From: Ornithodoros turicata
Taxonomy: Eukaryota; Arthropoda; Arachnida; Ixodida; Argasidae
Reading direction: 5' to 3'
Assembly (NCBI RefSeq): GCF_037126465.1
Contig: NC_088202.1
Location: 105,369,962 to 105,433,961, forward strand
DNA length: 64,000 nucleotides
The translations under genes were made by a program, and so were the position numbers. Shown piece by piece: positions 21,478-32,008 of this stretch; positions within the stretch are counted from its first letter, which is position 1; the number at the start of each line of letters is the position of its first letter. The notes under the pieces were generated by a model, which worked only from the letters and a program-made list of their open reading frames with translations, did not search any database and was not told the DNA's origin.

Positions 21478-23196
21478 AGGGACTATGAAATTTCCCGAAC
21501 CCCCATACTTTTTTTCGCTGGAAACTGTTCTTCCCGCAGAGAAACTAATATGCCACAAATTTTTCCGGACGAAATCGCTCCACTCTGCGAGGAGCGCGCG
21601 CTGGAAATGTCTCTTCCGCGTTCCTCCTCTCCCGCGCATATTTCCCTGTCGATGGTGTAACTGTACGGACCGCACTTCGGTTCCCCGTGACGTCACCGGT
21701 GTTGCACAATGGCAAGTAATGCCGTGAGCTCGCGCTGTGGCTGCCGCTGCTGCCGCCGTCCAGTCGCACATACAAGGTCACAAGGTCTGTGGTCGCGTCT
21801 GAGGGTTGAAGTTGAAGCATTACGTTTTCTTGGTTGGAGGCGTTCGGATAACACGCTATAATGAACAGCTTTTCGCATGTGAATCGTTTGCTACAGTTGA
21901 ACTGGCAAGTATGACATGTGAGCTGTACTTTGTTCGTCGAATGTATTCGTCGTCTGATCTGCGGCCGTTCCCAACAAGGAACTCACGCACCTCCGTGGCT
22001 TTGAGAGTTTTGCTGATGAGTTACGTGGGCCTCTAGCGATTCACCGCAACATGTATTGGTTGTATCGCCGTCACCTATGGAAAGTGTCTGGTGGTTGCTT
22101 GGCGTTGCAGTTATATTTACGTCAGTTGCAGTTATGTTTACATGTTAGCAATCTGACAACAAAGGAAGTGCGTTGTGAAGTGAGACTGATATTTGGAAGA
22201 TGCCCCCTTTGTTGCTCGATTTGTTTGCACGAATTATCGTAAAAGACTGGGTGACCTAATGGTCTAATGTTTTGTTTTACTTTGTTTCAACTCATTACAT
22301 TTACATCATTACTGTTATTATTGAAAGGAGCTTCGCGCCTTTAGGCGATTTTGATTTACTCTGCATTTATTGTTCTACAGGTGGCAGATTATGTTTCATG
22401 CAAGAAGTTCATTTATGAGCACGTCACGTATTCTGTATTTAATGTTGAACTCGTCGTAAATCTGAACATTTACCGTTGAGAGACCTTTGTTAGCTCCAAT
22501 AACGAATAATAACTCCCACCTTTGCGCCGTTTAGGTAGATGTTCTTTCCCAAGTGTGGACAGGTATTGTGATTGTGCTACACCTTGATTCAGACGACACT
22601 AAGCTCGTTATCCAGTACGTTGAAGAGGTTCAGCGTACGCTTCGTAAATTCGATCATGCAAATGTCCGCTACAAACACGAGCAGCTAGTCGATGGCACCG
22701 CATCGTCTTTCCACTCCGGCGGTCCGATTGCTTTGTGGCGTCAAAAGCTGTCCGTCTCGGCACTGATAAGCATGAAACATTGGATACCAGGCGAATATTG
22801 ACGCAAATTGGGGCAACCAACTATCCAACATCGTCTCGGCATGTCGGCGAAAACCACAGGATGCGACGGTCGCGCGAAAGCTGCTGTCATGGAGATTTCC
22901 ACTCCCGACGAACGCATACGCGGGATCCTACGGCGCATGCTCCTGGCGTGATTCCTCGGCTCGGCAACACGTCACGATGACGTGTTGCTGAGCCGGCCGT
23001 GGTCCCGTCAAGTTGCCCGCTGTGTCTCCGCTCGGTAGCTCGCCACGGCGCGGCGCCAGCTGTCCTCCCTTCGCCGCTCCGTTTAAATTCGCTCCCGAGA
23101 AAACCGCTCGCGCGACGAAGGTAAAATTTCGATTCTAGACTCAGAAAAATGTCTTCTTTCGAACGAAACGAAGAAAAAAATCGTTTCATAGTCCCT
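21478..23196. mobile_element. piggyBac-type TTAA element (inner)
   Basis: TTAA at 21474-21477 and 23197-23200 flanks the inverted ends AGGGACTATGAAA (left) and AGGGACTATGAAACGA (right). Body 1719 bp. No DDD transposase is seen. It carries a THAP-like remnant on the minus strand and a long stretch without known coding content. Confidence 0.75.
22605..22842 (-). pseudogene. THAP-like zinc-finger remnant
   Basis: An ATG at 22842 (minus) starts MPRRCWIVGCPN, the C-x4-C start of a THAP (C2CH) DNA-binding finger. After a frameshift near 22745 the sequence RVCSGHLHD supplies the C-x2-H pair; spacing between the two pairs is about 46 residues, within the THAP range. The conserved Trp and the AVPTIF-type end are not clear. 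THAP domains occur in P-element transposases and in host regulators. It lies within the TTAA element at 21478-23196, which suggests capture. The reading frame is broken. Confidence 0.45.
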
Positions 23197-24604
23197 TTAA
23201 AGCACTTTAGTATTAGCTGTAAGTGAAACGCGTATTCTGAACGTGGACAAATGAAAGGAATAAACTTCATCAGCCATGCTGAAGCGCGTCTTTCATTTGC
23301 AACGTCTTGGTGTCAATGTTTGGTGAACTTTGATGAACCCAAGTAAACTTTGTTGATATGTTCTGAACCAATTCGTAATCCGTCCTGTATGTCCGTTCGG
23401 GTCTTTCAACCTGTGGCACGTGTTTATTGGTTGGTGACCAAGGAAATAAATGCTGGGATTCTCTTGTACCTAATCCCCTGGTGATTCACCTGGCAATATG
23501 AATAGGAACGGCTTTCTGACGAAGTTGGCTATTGACAAGCAAGGTGGGACCAGCCTATTGTACAAGAGGATATGACAGATTCGCAAATTCCCGAAAAAGA
23601 AAGAAGAAAAAGGGGGTTAAATTCCAGTGAGCTGAAAATCTCGGCACGGCGGGAAGTGTGCTGGATATGGCTTGACCAGGAAGGAAAGTATTTTGAGTAC
23701 TGAGCAGCAAATCCCGAAAAAAGTATTTTAAATACATTAAAAATACTTGTCACAAAAAGTATTGAATAAAGTACCAAAATACCGGAAAAAGTATTTAAAA
23801 TACTGTATTTTGAGTACGTACTCAAGATATGTATAAGTCTGTGTGCAAGTGAACCTAAATTTAGTTCTTGCAACAGACATGTAACCGAAGAAGTCCTTCG
23901 AAACTTAGACAAGATTACAGGGCAGCAGATCTTTGTACTTTCTCCATTTCTTCGGATATCGTGCATGTGTAGTGATTCGAGGCTGCAGATGCATACTCTA
24001 AGGTCGAACTATGGTTTTACATGATGCTAATTTAATATCTCTCGTTGTACCATGGCGAAATTTCGTTCTTAGCACCCACAGACTTCGAGTGGCTTTGCAC
24101 ATATGACTATCCCGTTTCAGACCGTTCCCTTTAAATATGTCGCCAGCAATAAGAAGGGTGCCCAGAACAAGGATAGACTATCGGCTGCTCTCAACCTGGG
24201 GCAGCTTTCTTCAATATGTGTCCTACTGATTCGTAAATGGCAAACGCCTGCAACTAACCAGTGGTCTCCCTCTTCGGCTGCAAAAAGCAAAAAAAAAAAA
24301 AAAAAAAGGAAGAAATTAAGAAAGCAGAGGACACTGATTGCCTGCTCCGTATGCTCGAGTCAAAAGTTACAGAAAAAGTGGTGCGGACAACACAGTGCAT
24401 GCAGCTTTGAATTCCCTTCGAACAAACGTCTTTCGAACAAACGGCGTCGATCAACCGGCTTTCGATCAAACGGCTTTCGACCAAGCGGCGTTCGATCAAA
24501 CGCCTTCGATCAGACGGCGTTCGACCAAATGGGCGGACACCGTCGTTATGGTCATCGCTATTTCTGTGATTCCAGATGACATTTTCCTGACTGGATTTAT
24601 CGTA

Positions 24605-24759
24605 GTAGTTGCGGTATTTAAATACTGTATTTATATGTACTTTGTATTTAAATACTCATGTTGAAAAGTATTTATGAAGAGTATGTAAATACCACTTTGA
24701 AGAAAGTATTTTGTATTTATATTTAAATACTCAAAAAAGTGTATTTATGCCCATCCCTG
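24605..24759. repeat. TATTTAAATAC array with one hAT-type end
   Basis: Degenerate tandem copies of TATTTAAATACT end at 24759 in GCCCATCCCTG, whose inverse CAGGGATGGGC looks like a hAT terminus. No partner end was found, so this is probably a truncated element. Confidence 0.5.
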
Positions 24760-25333
24760 CTGGAATCCAATGTACAGCTTGAAGCAGAGTTAACGGGAAC
24801 GCCACTTCGACTGGCGGAGCCAAAGTCGAGGAGAGAGCAACCCTAGTGGCTCTTACGAGAAATAAAGGCAAATAGTGTTTCAGCTGTCCCACTGGGTTAG
24901 GCCCCATATCCTCCAAATGTCCGTTACCACCGATGTCCCAAATCAACCAAAAGCTGATTTCATCCGAAGAAATGTTTGGAGGTTCCGGGCTTTCGGTTGA
25001 TCTGGGCACGGGGGTGGCAGTGACCCATATCCCCCAAAGACTTTTTTCATCCGAGCGCCCAGAACCACCGAAAGCGGGATAGTTGAAAGAACACGCTTCT
25101 CGCAGTTTGTCAGGGAGAGGAGGAAGGGTGAGCGGTTCTTGGGTGTGCGGGAATCCATGCACTTCCTGCACCTGACTCAGAAGTGAAGTTTGCCAAGGAA
25201 AGGTATTATTGATGTCGATCGCGTTCAAGAAGTCATCCGATCCGAATAGAGAGATACTTTCCATATGAGTGACTGGAGTCCAGGCACTGTGTAGGTCATG
25301 ATAGTGGAAAAGGAATAGTAACAAAGCGCCCAC
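24731..25333 (-). CDS. Open frame of 200 codons, unknown
   Basis: An uninterrupted minus-strand frame, Pro- and Leu-rich, with no recognised domain, signal peptide or splice consensus at its edges. Its 3' part overlaps a 115-bp segment repeated at 26024-26133, and its end runs into the TATTTAAATAC array, so the frame crosses repeat boundaries. A chance frame in a repeat is likely; it may also contain a diverged exon. Confidence 0.2.
   Translation of the reverse strand: MGALLLFLFHYHDLHSAWTPVTHMESISLFGSDDFLNAIDINNTFPWQTSLLSQVQEVHGFPHTQEPLTLPPLPDKLREACSFNYPAFGGSGRSDEKSLWGIWVTATPVPRSTESPEPPNISSDEISFWLIWDIGGNGHLEDMGPNPVGQLKHYLPLFLVRATRVALSSTLAPPVEVAFPLTLLQAVHWIPAGMGINTLF
24775..24893. repeat. 115-bp dispersed repeat, copy 1
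   Basis: Aligns by eye at about 75% identity with 26024-26133, same orientation, starting AGCTTGAAGCAGAGTTAAC. Ends do not resemble LTRs. Confidence 0.6.
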
Positions 25334-26020
25334 GGCGCAAGTCCCGAAAAAGGTTACAAAAAGGACCTCCTCCTTTACTTTTATTTAATGCTTTCTGTTA
25401 ATACAGTTCAGACGTTCAGGAAACACTCTATTAACCGTCTGAAACAACCCCTAGAAAAAGCTTGCAAGCAGTACGTACGCATGAAACCGACATATCGTCT
25501 GCACTGTCAATCTCCTCAGAAGGCGCTTGAGGTTTGTGTGTTTTCCGCCGTCCCGCTAAATGTCCCAGCCAGAGGACGTACCATTCCCATCATGTTCTTT
25601 TTCCGTACCTCATGACGCGGACCTCCATGAGATTCCGAAGATAGGATTCTCCCGTGAGCAACGTGCATACGAATAAAATTCATTTTCGAAATATATCTCT
25701 GTTCGTATCACTTCTTGAACGCGATCTCATTTGTACACACCGAGTGTCGTGTCATTTCTACCCACCCAAGCTCAGGCTTCTTTAATATAGATTCCGTGCG
25801 TCAGCTCTCATTTTTATATCAATCATATCTATTACATCTCGCCGAGATCCAGATGCTAGATCTCAAAGGAGAATTATTAAGCACGGAAACAAAAAAAGTT
25901 GTAGAAGTCAGCGGGCCGCGTACATCACGTTACATAACATTTTGGAGCACCGGATGAACAGCACCCAGAGACCCACGTGATGGCTAGGGTCACGTGACCC
26001 TCTCTGGTGAGCTGCAGGAA
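25334..26020. other. No recognised gene
   Basis: Short frames only. Confidence 0.35.
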
Positions 26021-26023
26021 GCG

Positions 26024-26133
26024 CAGCTCGAGGCAGACTTAACTGGAACGCGACTTCCATCGCCGAATCGGGAAGAGAGCCACCTTCGCGGCGCTTAGAA
26101 GAAATACAGGGAAATAATGTTTCGACTGTCCTA
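26024..26133. repeat. 115-bp dispersed repeat, copy 2
   Basis: Partner of 24775-24893, starting AGCTCGAGGCAGACTTAAC. Probably part of an unclassified interspersed repeat. Confidence 0.6.
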
Positions 26134-26540
26134 CTTATGGCGAATTCGGGTGGTCATTTTATGGCAACATGGCCTAGCGCTCGGAAATTGCTAGGTCGGC
26201 TCCCGAGCTGGATCACGTGACAGTTGCCACCCGAACATGAGTGGCAGGAATCTAGCGGTTTTAGGATCAGGATCAGGCTCGCGTCATCCCTTTTGAAGCA
26301 GGGCAGAGTTCGTACACTTGGATCAAGCTAGGGGCATCGCGGTCGCCCGTGTTCGGGTTCCGTCGTCTGCTAAATTACGTGAACTTCGACGTGCGGGCCA
26401 ATGAGGGCACACGTCACCGTTGCAGTGCGGATTTGACGACACCGGATATAGTTGGGCAACCCGCTGCTCGATAGTTTCGAGACCGCACGAAAAAAAGTGC
26501 TAGCTTGCAAATTCTGGGCGCTCGGAAAGCGCCGCGCGAA

Positions 26541-26800
26541 CTAAATGCCCCGATCGAATAAACTCTTTACAACAGTCCGTTTGTGTTCTTTTGGGTGGTG
26601 GGAACTGAAATTGAGGAGATTGCCCGTGTCACAAGGTTTCCGAAATACACTGGTCATGATTGTTCCAGCCTGGTCTCGGTGGGCCATTACATCCAAGAAC
26701 GGTAGGGTACGTGCTGTCTTGTTCAATATCACGGGTGAACTGAGTAGAAGGTTCAATGCTGTTTAAAATAGCGTGGAAGTCCTCTAGTCGGTGTATACCC
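26541..26800 (-). pseudogene. Penelope-like element RT fragment
   Basis: The minus strand reads LPFLDVMAHRD followed by TSVFRKPCDTGNLLNF and SHHPKEHKRTVVKSLFDR. This is the segment after the catalytic YVDD box in Penelope-like RTs (pattern LPFLDV...T.VYRKPT.T...L.F.S.HP...K...V..L..R). No GIY-YIG part or N-terminal RT is nearby. It abuts a plus-strand gypsy integrase relic. Confidence 0.75.
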
Positions 26801-26829
26801 CTCTTTATACTCATGATGAATCCCGGCTT

Positions 26830-27970
26830 TTGGAACATTTTTTTTTACACGAACCTCGCCCACGCAGACATCCGCGCGACGCAGAAGGCTATCGTAGCAC
26901 GCTACATTTGGCCGGTAATGAATGAGGATATCCGCACCTGCACTCGGTCCTGTCTTGCTTGTCAGCGCACAAGGGTCAGTCGACACACCCGGACACCAGC
27001 TCGAGAGTTTCCCCTTCCCGAATGCTGGTTTCATCACATCCATCTGGGTTTAGTTGGCCCACTACTCATCGTACATAGCCTACACTTCATCCTCACAGCT
27101 GTCAACAGTTTTGCGCGCTGGGCAGAAGCAGTTCCTGTTCCCGACGCTACTGCCGATACAGTTGCCCATGCCTACTTCACTCGGGTGCGCGTTTGGATGT
27201 CCCGCAGTCGTTACTACCGATGGAGGACGGCAAACCTCCCGCTCCTTCGGCGCTCTCCTTCACGCCATTGGAGCGAAGCACATGCAAACAAGCACACATC
27301 ACCATGAGGCTAATAATATGGTAAAACGCTTCCACCGACAGCTGAGACAGCGCTCTGCGCGCGCGGTACTGCATTGGATTGGCCTGACCAATTACCTGTG
27401 TTCTCTTTGGCCCGCAATCGTCACTGAAACAACCCATCAGATGCATTTCTGCCTAACTCTCATCATCGTCATCCCTCATATTAGACCCCCTAGGTATGGA
27501 GTAGCTTCCACTTCTACAATGAAAAACCTCCCCACTTCATCGTCAGAATATAATTGTTGTTGTTGCCGAACTCATTCTCGACTCTCGCTTGCGCCTGCCG
27601 AGACATTTTCTGACGGTTCCTCCTCACCCCTGTCGTCGTAGATGACGCCCTTCGTCGTCTACAAGACCACATCCGCACCCTTCGACCTGTCCCCCAACGT
27701 CGACCAACACTTATGAAGATCTTTGCCCATCCAGACTTGGAACGTAAGTCTCAAGTCTTCGTCCGAGTTGACAACGTCAGGCCACCTCTTACTCCGACAT
27801 ACGCAGGACCACACAAAGTCACTGCCCGCGACGACAAGACCATAACAGTTCAAGTCGAAACTCGACGAACGGATATCTCCAAATATGGAGACAGCCGGCA
27901 TGTCTCGAAGCCTACGTTTCTCCTGTGCATCTCGATCCCTGCTATATATCCGACCATACCATAGCTTCCT
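26830..27970 (+). pseudogene. Gypsy integrase and GPY/F relic
   Basis: Plus-strand frames give AIVARYIWPVMNEDIRTCTR and CLACQRTRV (zinc finger cysteines), then HHIHLGLVGPLLIVHSLHFI with RWAEAVPVPDA (first catalytic Asp region, here changed). Next is CPAVVTTDGGRQ with the second Asp, THHHEANNMVKRFHRQL where the catalytic Glu is replaced by Lys, and near 27780-27860 PPLTPTYAGPHKVTARDDKT, a GPY/F module. Frame changes occur near 27190 and 27640. The catalytic changes and frameshifts make it inactive. Confidence 0.8.
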
Positions 27971-28034
27971 TGACACACACTCGGTTCATTCCCGCAAACG
28001 TTTCCTGAAATTCACCGCTGGCTTCGCACCAGAC

Positions 28035-28160
28035 TGTAGGGTGGGGTGGAGGGTGGGGGTGGCCTGTGGCAGACGACGACGAGGAGGTCGAAAAGCGCGT
28101 GCATTAGGCAATAAACGACTGTTCAGGACGGCCCTGTTACGTGTTTTCTTTTCGGTCGAG
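28035..28160 (+). repeat. Possible 3' LTR start of the gypsy relic
   Basis: A G-rich tract (28039-28061) resembling a polypurine tract leads into TGTGGCAGACGACGACGAGG and then GCAATAAACG, a poly(A) signal. This is the expected order for a 3' LTR after pol. Its right end was not located, and no 5' partner is in the window. Confidence 0.45.
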
Positions 28161-28164
28161 CACA

Positions 28165-29526
28165 CTACCACTTCACATCATGCTATGCCTGATATTGCAA
28201 TACAATACGCCAGTACTCTATTTGCAGTATTCGGGATTCTATATGCAGTAGCGTACACATCGCTGAGAAACATATGATACGCCGTGACTGCCAACATCAC
28301 TTAGGCCGATTGTTAGCAATGTTTTAGACAATAATCGAATTCCTAACCGCACGCAACATAATATAGCCGATGGTTTTCGCATGAGAAGAATTGGAGAATG
28401 ACCTCGCTAGCCGTCGTGTGCTACAAGGTCCCACGATCTAGTTTGGCTGCATACTCACGTTGTAATCATCCACGAAACTACTGCTGGCGCTGCAGGTGCT
28501 GCAAGCACTGCTCTAGTAGACGCAAGGATAGGATGAAGGGTCGTCTGCTAAGATACCTGCCATTTTGTCTTCAAAGTGCATCCCAAGCTGCGCTGACAGA
28601 GCCCAGCTGACAGACTCAGCAATGGGGTAGAGTATCGCCTGTGGCGATGAAGCTCCCCACTCTCCAAAGCCAAAATAAAGTTGTTTGCTGACAGAGCTGT
28701 GCACCTAACGCTTAGCTACAAATTACACTTAATAGCTAAGTAAACATAACAGAGGTGGTTTGAAGAAATTGGTGAAAGTGGAAATAACACCCAGGCATGG
28801 TGCTCCGCCACGCACACAGGGAGCTAATATTCAGGCACCCTAGATCATGCGTACGTACCAGCCAGCACCACAAGATAGCAAAGACATGTACTACACCATG
28901 ATCACGAGAGAGACAAGAGCAGCCACTGTCGCGGAATCTTGTATCAGATAGCAGAATTTCTCAGACGCATGCCGCCATCACAAGAGTGTCTGGGAAAGAC
29001 GGTATGGGAATAGAGTGTATAGAACGATTCTCTCTCTTTTTTACTGGAAATTTCTGTGCGTCTCTTATGTCCATGTGGAAAAGTACGAATCTTAACTTTA
29101 TAATGCAGTTTGGATAGCAAACATTCAAAATAAAACCTTCACCCAACTGGATCTAGGTGACTTGCAAGTACGAATGGGCGATGGTGTCACATTCTCCTCC
29201 TTTCACCAATTTACATAACGAGCCGGAGGTCCCGTGGTCTCTATCGTTCGCGCCTGTTTTCGTGAGTTTCCCGGACCTTCGAGAACGAAAAGACCATACT
29301 TTCCCATCACGTCATTCCAGGTCATTTTTATGCCCTGGTAGAAGAGAAATTCTCTGCTTCTGCAAGCAGCAGGGGTGGCGCTTCTAGAAACTCAAGTCTG
29401 CGTCGGCATTTGTCGTACCATCCGAGCAAGTAGAGCAAGGACGACACCTTCCGCACCAAACCTTATTAATAGCAGCGGAACTTTGTGTTCTTCTCTTCTT
29501 TCTTCAATACGGTTATGGACAGCTCA
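28165..29526. other. No recognised gene
   Basis: Short frames without motifs on either strand. Confidence 0.35.
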
Positions 29527-31754
29527 TTGATCGATTGATTGATTGATTGATTTTTAAAAGAAAAAATGGAGATGTTAGTCTCGAGCCACTCGGGACTGGC
29601 TACTCCAGCAGCTTAAGAAAAGAAAGGGAAACTACACAAAACTCGACGCTTTGAAACGGAATGGAAACAGAATAAATGAGAACATCACCACCTAGCTTGG
29701 CACCAAAAGCGAAATCTCAATGCAAAAAAACAAAGAGCGTCACAATGTGTCAGAGAGGTCCGTCGAGACGAGAAATTGCACAAGGGCGCGCATGGCAGGT
29801 ATGAGCTGATTTGCTGGCCAGCAATCAAGAACCTTTTCGGTGGAGTATGGCCGATTATCCAGGCGGGACAGGGACGACACAAGGGTACAACGGCGTACAC
29901 TGTACCTGGGGCAGTCTTGGAGTATATGATCCATGTCCTCAACTACATCACACAGACCGCAGTTGGGGGACGGGACCATGCCGAGCTTAAACAAAAGTCG
30001 TCCACTGTATGGCACGTTGAGGCGAACCCTGTAGATGAGCGACGTGATGTGTCGAGGAAGCGCTGACGGCATATAAAAACGGAGATCTGGGTCCACCTTG
30101 CGCAGGAACGACGTACAAGGGACACTTCTGCGTCAGTGTTCACTACACAGACGTCTCATAAGAGTACCAATTGCTTGCTTCGCGTCCGTTTGGGTGAAAT
30201 ACGTAGGATGCGTCGGTACGCCACGTGCCACATGAGCCCGTCTCGCAAGCAGGTCGGCAGCCTCATTCCCAGGGACGCCACAATGAACTGGGATCCACTG
30301 CAAGGTGATGTTATGTGTCTGTGTGACAGCACACGAATACTCACTGAGGACGTCACACACCAGTGGAGGGAGGGAGCTCGAGCCCATGGTGCACTGCAGA
30401 GCTTGGAGGGCGGTTTTAGAGTCACTGTATATGGTCCAGTGCATGGGTGGTTGACGGGACACAATGAAGGAAAGCGCCATAAGAATGGAATGCAGCTCTG
30501 CCGCAGCAGCCGACGTCGGGTGCGACAGCCTAGCGCTTCGTTCAATCGACAGCTCAGGGATTACGAATGCACAGGTAGAGCGGGTCTGTGTCGATGAGCC
30601 ATCAGTAAAGATTTTAATTCTGCCTTCATCGCGATGAAGCAGGCTCAGAGTGAGTTGGCAAAGAACAATTGTTGTAGCCGATTTTCTGGAAGTCAAGCCA
30701 GGGACATTGACATGCGCAGGTAGTGCCTGAACGGCCCATGGTGGGACTGCGGGTAGAACCAGTTTTTTATGCTTTGGAATGAGGCTGCGGTGAGCTAAAA
30801 CAGCTTGGCAGTATCCGGATGCTGGTCGCCGAAGAATGTCGCGCACTAATATGTGACGGTAGTGGCGAGTGGAGAGCCTCGTGTAGTGCCCAAGAGATTG
30901 TACAGTCCGCATGGAGATCAGCGAAGGCTCCTTGGCTTCAGCCATGACAGGGGCAGTTGGCGTTGATTTGTGGACACCAAAGCACTGTTTCATGCTCTTT
31001 GCAAGGACGGTTTCCAACACTTGTTCGGATGAAGGACAAAGGTTATGAAACACTGGAAGATGGTACATCAACATTTGTCGTATGAGGGACCGGTGTAGAT
31101 CAAGCAATGCCCTTGTAGAAAGCCCCCAGCGGGCACCACAGAGGTATCGCAGGACACTCAGCCGAGACTCAGCTCTACCTCTCAGACAACGAACCTCCGC
31201 TTTCCAGGACAGACAGCGTCAAGAGCCACACCAAGAAACTTATGGTGTGTAACACGCCGCACGACATTCCACCTATATGAAGCTGAAAGTTCTTCAAATG
31301 ACGGCGAGTGAAAGGCAAAAAAACAGTCTTCTCATGAGAGAGGTCCATGCCTCTGTTCTCCAGGAAAGCATATATCGTCAGCATATATCGTCAGCATACA
31401 AGCTGATGTTGACGCCCCGTCGCAAGAGAGCTGGTACAGCAGCCATCACGACATTGAAGAGGAGTGGGCTGAGGACCCCGCCCTGTGGGACACCTACTGT
31501 TGTGCTGTGATGAGACGTTTCACCATCCGAAGTCATCACAAAGACAGTTCTACCACGTAGATAGTTGGCTATCCACCGGAATAGCAAGCCCGGACTTGCC
31601 TGGCTGACATCTCCTTTTGTGTGAATAAACATTAACCCCCCACCTGAGAGCTCGCCCAGTAAAGCTCAGGGAGAAAAGCTCATGGAGTACATGGCCGTGG
31701 CTTGTAGTGTCATAGAGTCGCTTAATATCAAGGAATGCCGCCACGGTTAGTAGA
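29527..31754 (-). mobile_element. LINE AC, 3' part (RT palm, RNase H, zinc tail)
   Basis: Downstream half of an I-type LINE. From 31741 downwards the minus strand reads AAFLDIKRLYD (RT motif A), GVPQGGVLSPLLFNVVM and YADDIC (catalytic box) at about 31380-31470. The RNase H follows with IKIFTDGSS, AELHSI and YSDSKTAL, then HCGVPGNEAADLLA near 30200-30260. The zinc tail CGLCDVVEDMDHILQDC is near 29950-30000. The element ends in GATT tandem units at 29527-29555 (element strand CAAT), its 3' tail. Several frameshifts and a 62-bp insert break the frame. The upstream half is at 37256-40430, separated by LINE B. Confidence 0.85.
31578..31639 (+). mobile_element. 62-bp LINE-tail insert in LINE AC
   Basis: GGAATAGCAAGCC..TTGCCTGGCTGACATCTCC with AATAAA and a C-run matches the LINE 3' end at 19525-19595. 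It splits the AC RT frame (…ALRW before, RWIANYL after) and is flanked by CCACC at 31573-31577 and 31640-31644. It is an extreme 5' truncation. Confidence 0.65.
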
Positions 31755-32008
31755 GTTGATTATAGAAAAAAAACGGAAGATATTGAATTCGTCATAGACG
31801 AATTCTGCTACTCCCTCAGAGGAAATGAAATGAATGAAAGGAGAAAGAAAACTGCAAAGATGAAAAGGTAAAAATAGAAAGACATCACCCCTCCGAGTCA
31901 CCGAACTGTACGTGCATATGCGTAGCTACATCCCCTAGAAGTGAGCTGAAGTGAGCTAAGAAACTCACAGGAACGGGGAACTCGACGACACATGCCTAGA
32001 ATGCGGTC

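Larger units (their letters stand above)
21324..23841. mobile_element. hAT-like element with AGTATTTAAAATACT arrays (middle)
   Basis: Identical 8-mers TGTGCAAG flank it at 21316-21323 and 23842-23849. The ends are inverts CAGACTTGTACA and CAGACTTATACA. Both ends carry arrays of a palindromic AAGTATTTAAAATACT-like unit (to about 21471 and from about 23690). The 8-bp duplication indicates the hAT superfamily. It sits inside the outer element and is itself split by the TTAA element. No transposase frame is visible. Confidence 0.75.
20729..24541. mobile_element. Mutator-like element with 9-bp duplication (outer)
   Basis: Flanked by identical GTCGTTATG at 20720-20728 and 24542-24550 (one further G matches as well). 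The left end starts GGTTTCGGGACATTTGATCG and the right end, inverted, starts GGTGTCCGCCCATTTGGTCG. Beside each end are tandem units of about 15 bp of the form TTTGATCGAACGCCG (some six on the left, eight on the right), oppositely oriented. A 9-bp duplication with long TIRs fits Mutator-like elements. No transposase was recognised in the parts not taken up by the nested elements. The relation to 55558-56940 is described there. Confidence 0.75.

Noticed and set aside
24605..24759. Complete hAT element
   Set aside because: Only one terminus is present; the matching CAGGGATGGGC start was not found to the left.
24775..26133. LTR pair around the 200-codon frame
   Set aside because: The 115-bp copies are only about 75% alike and lack LTR ends.
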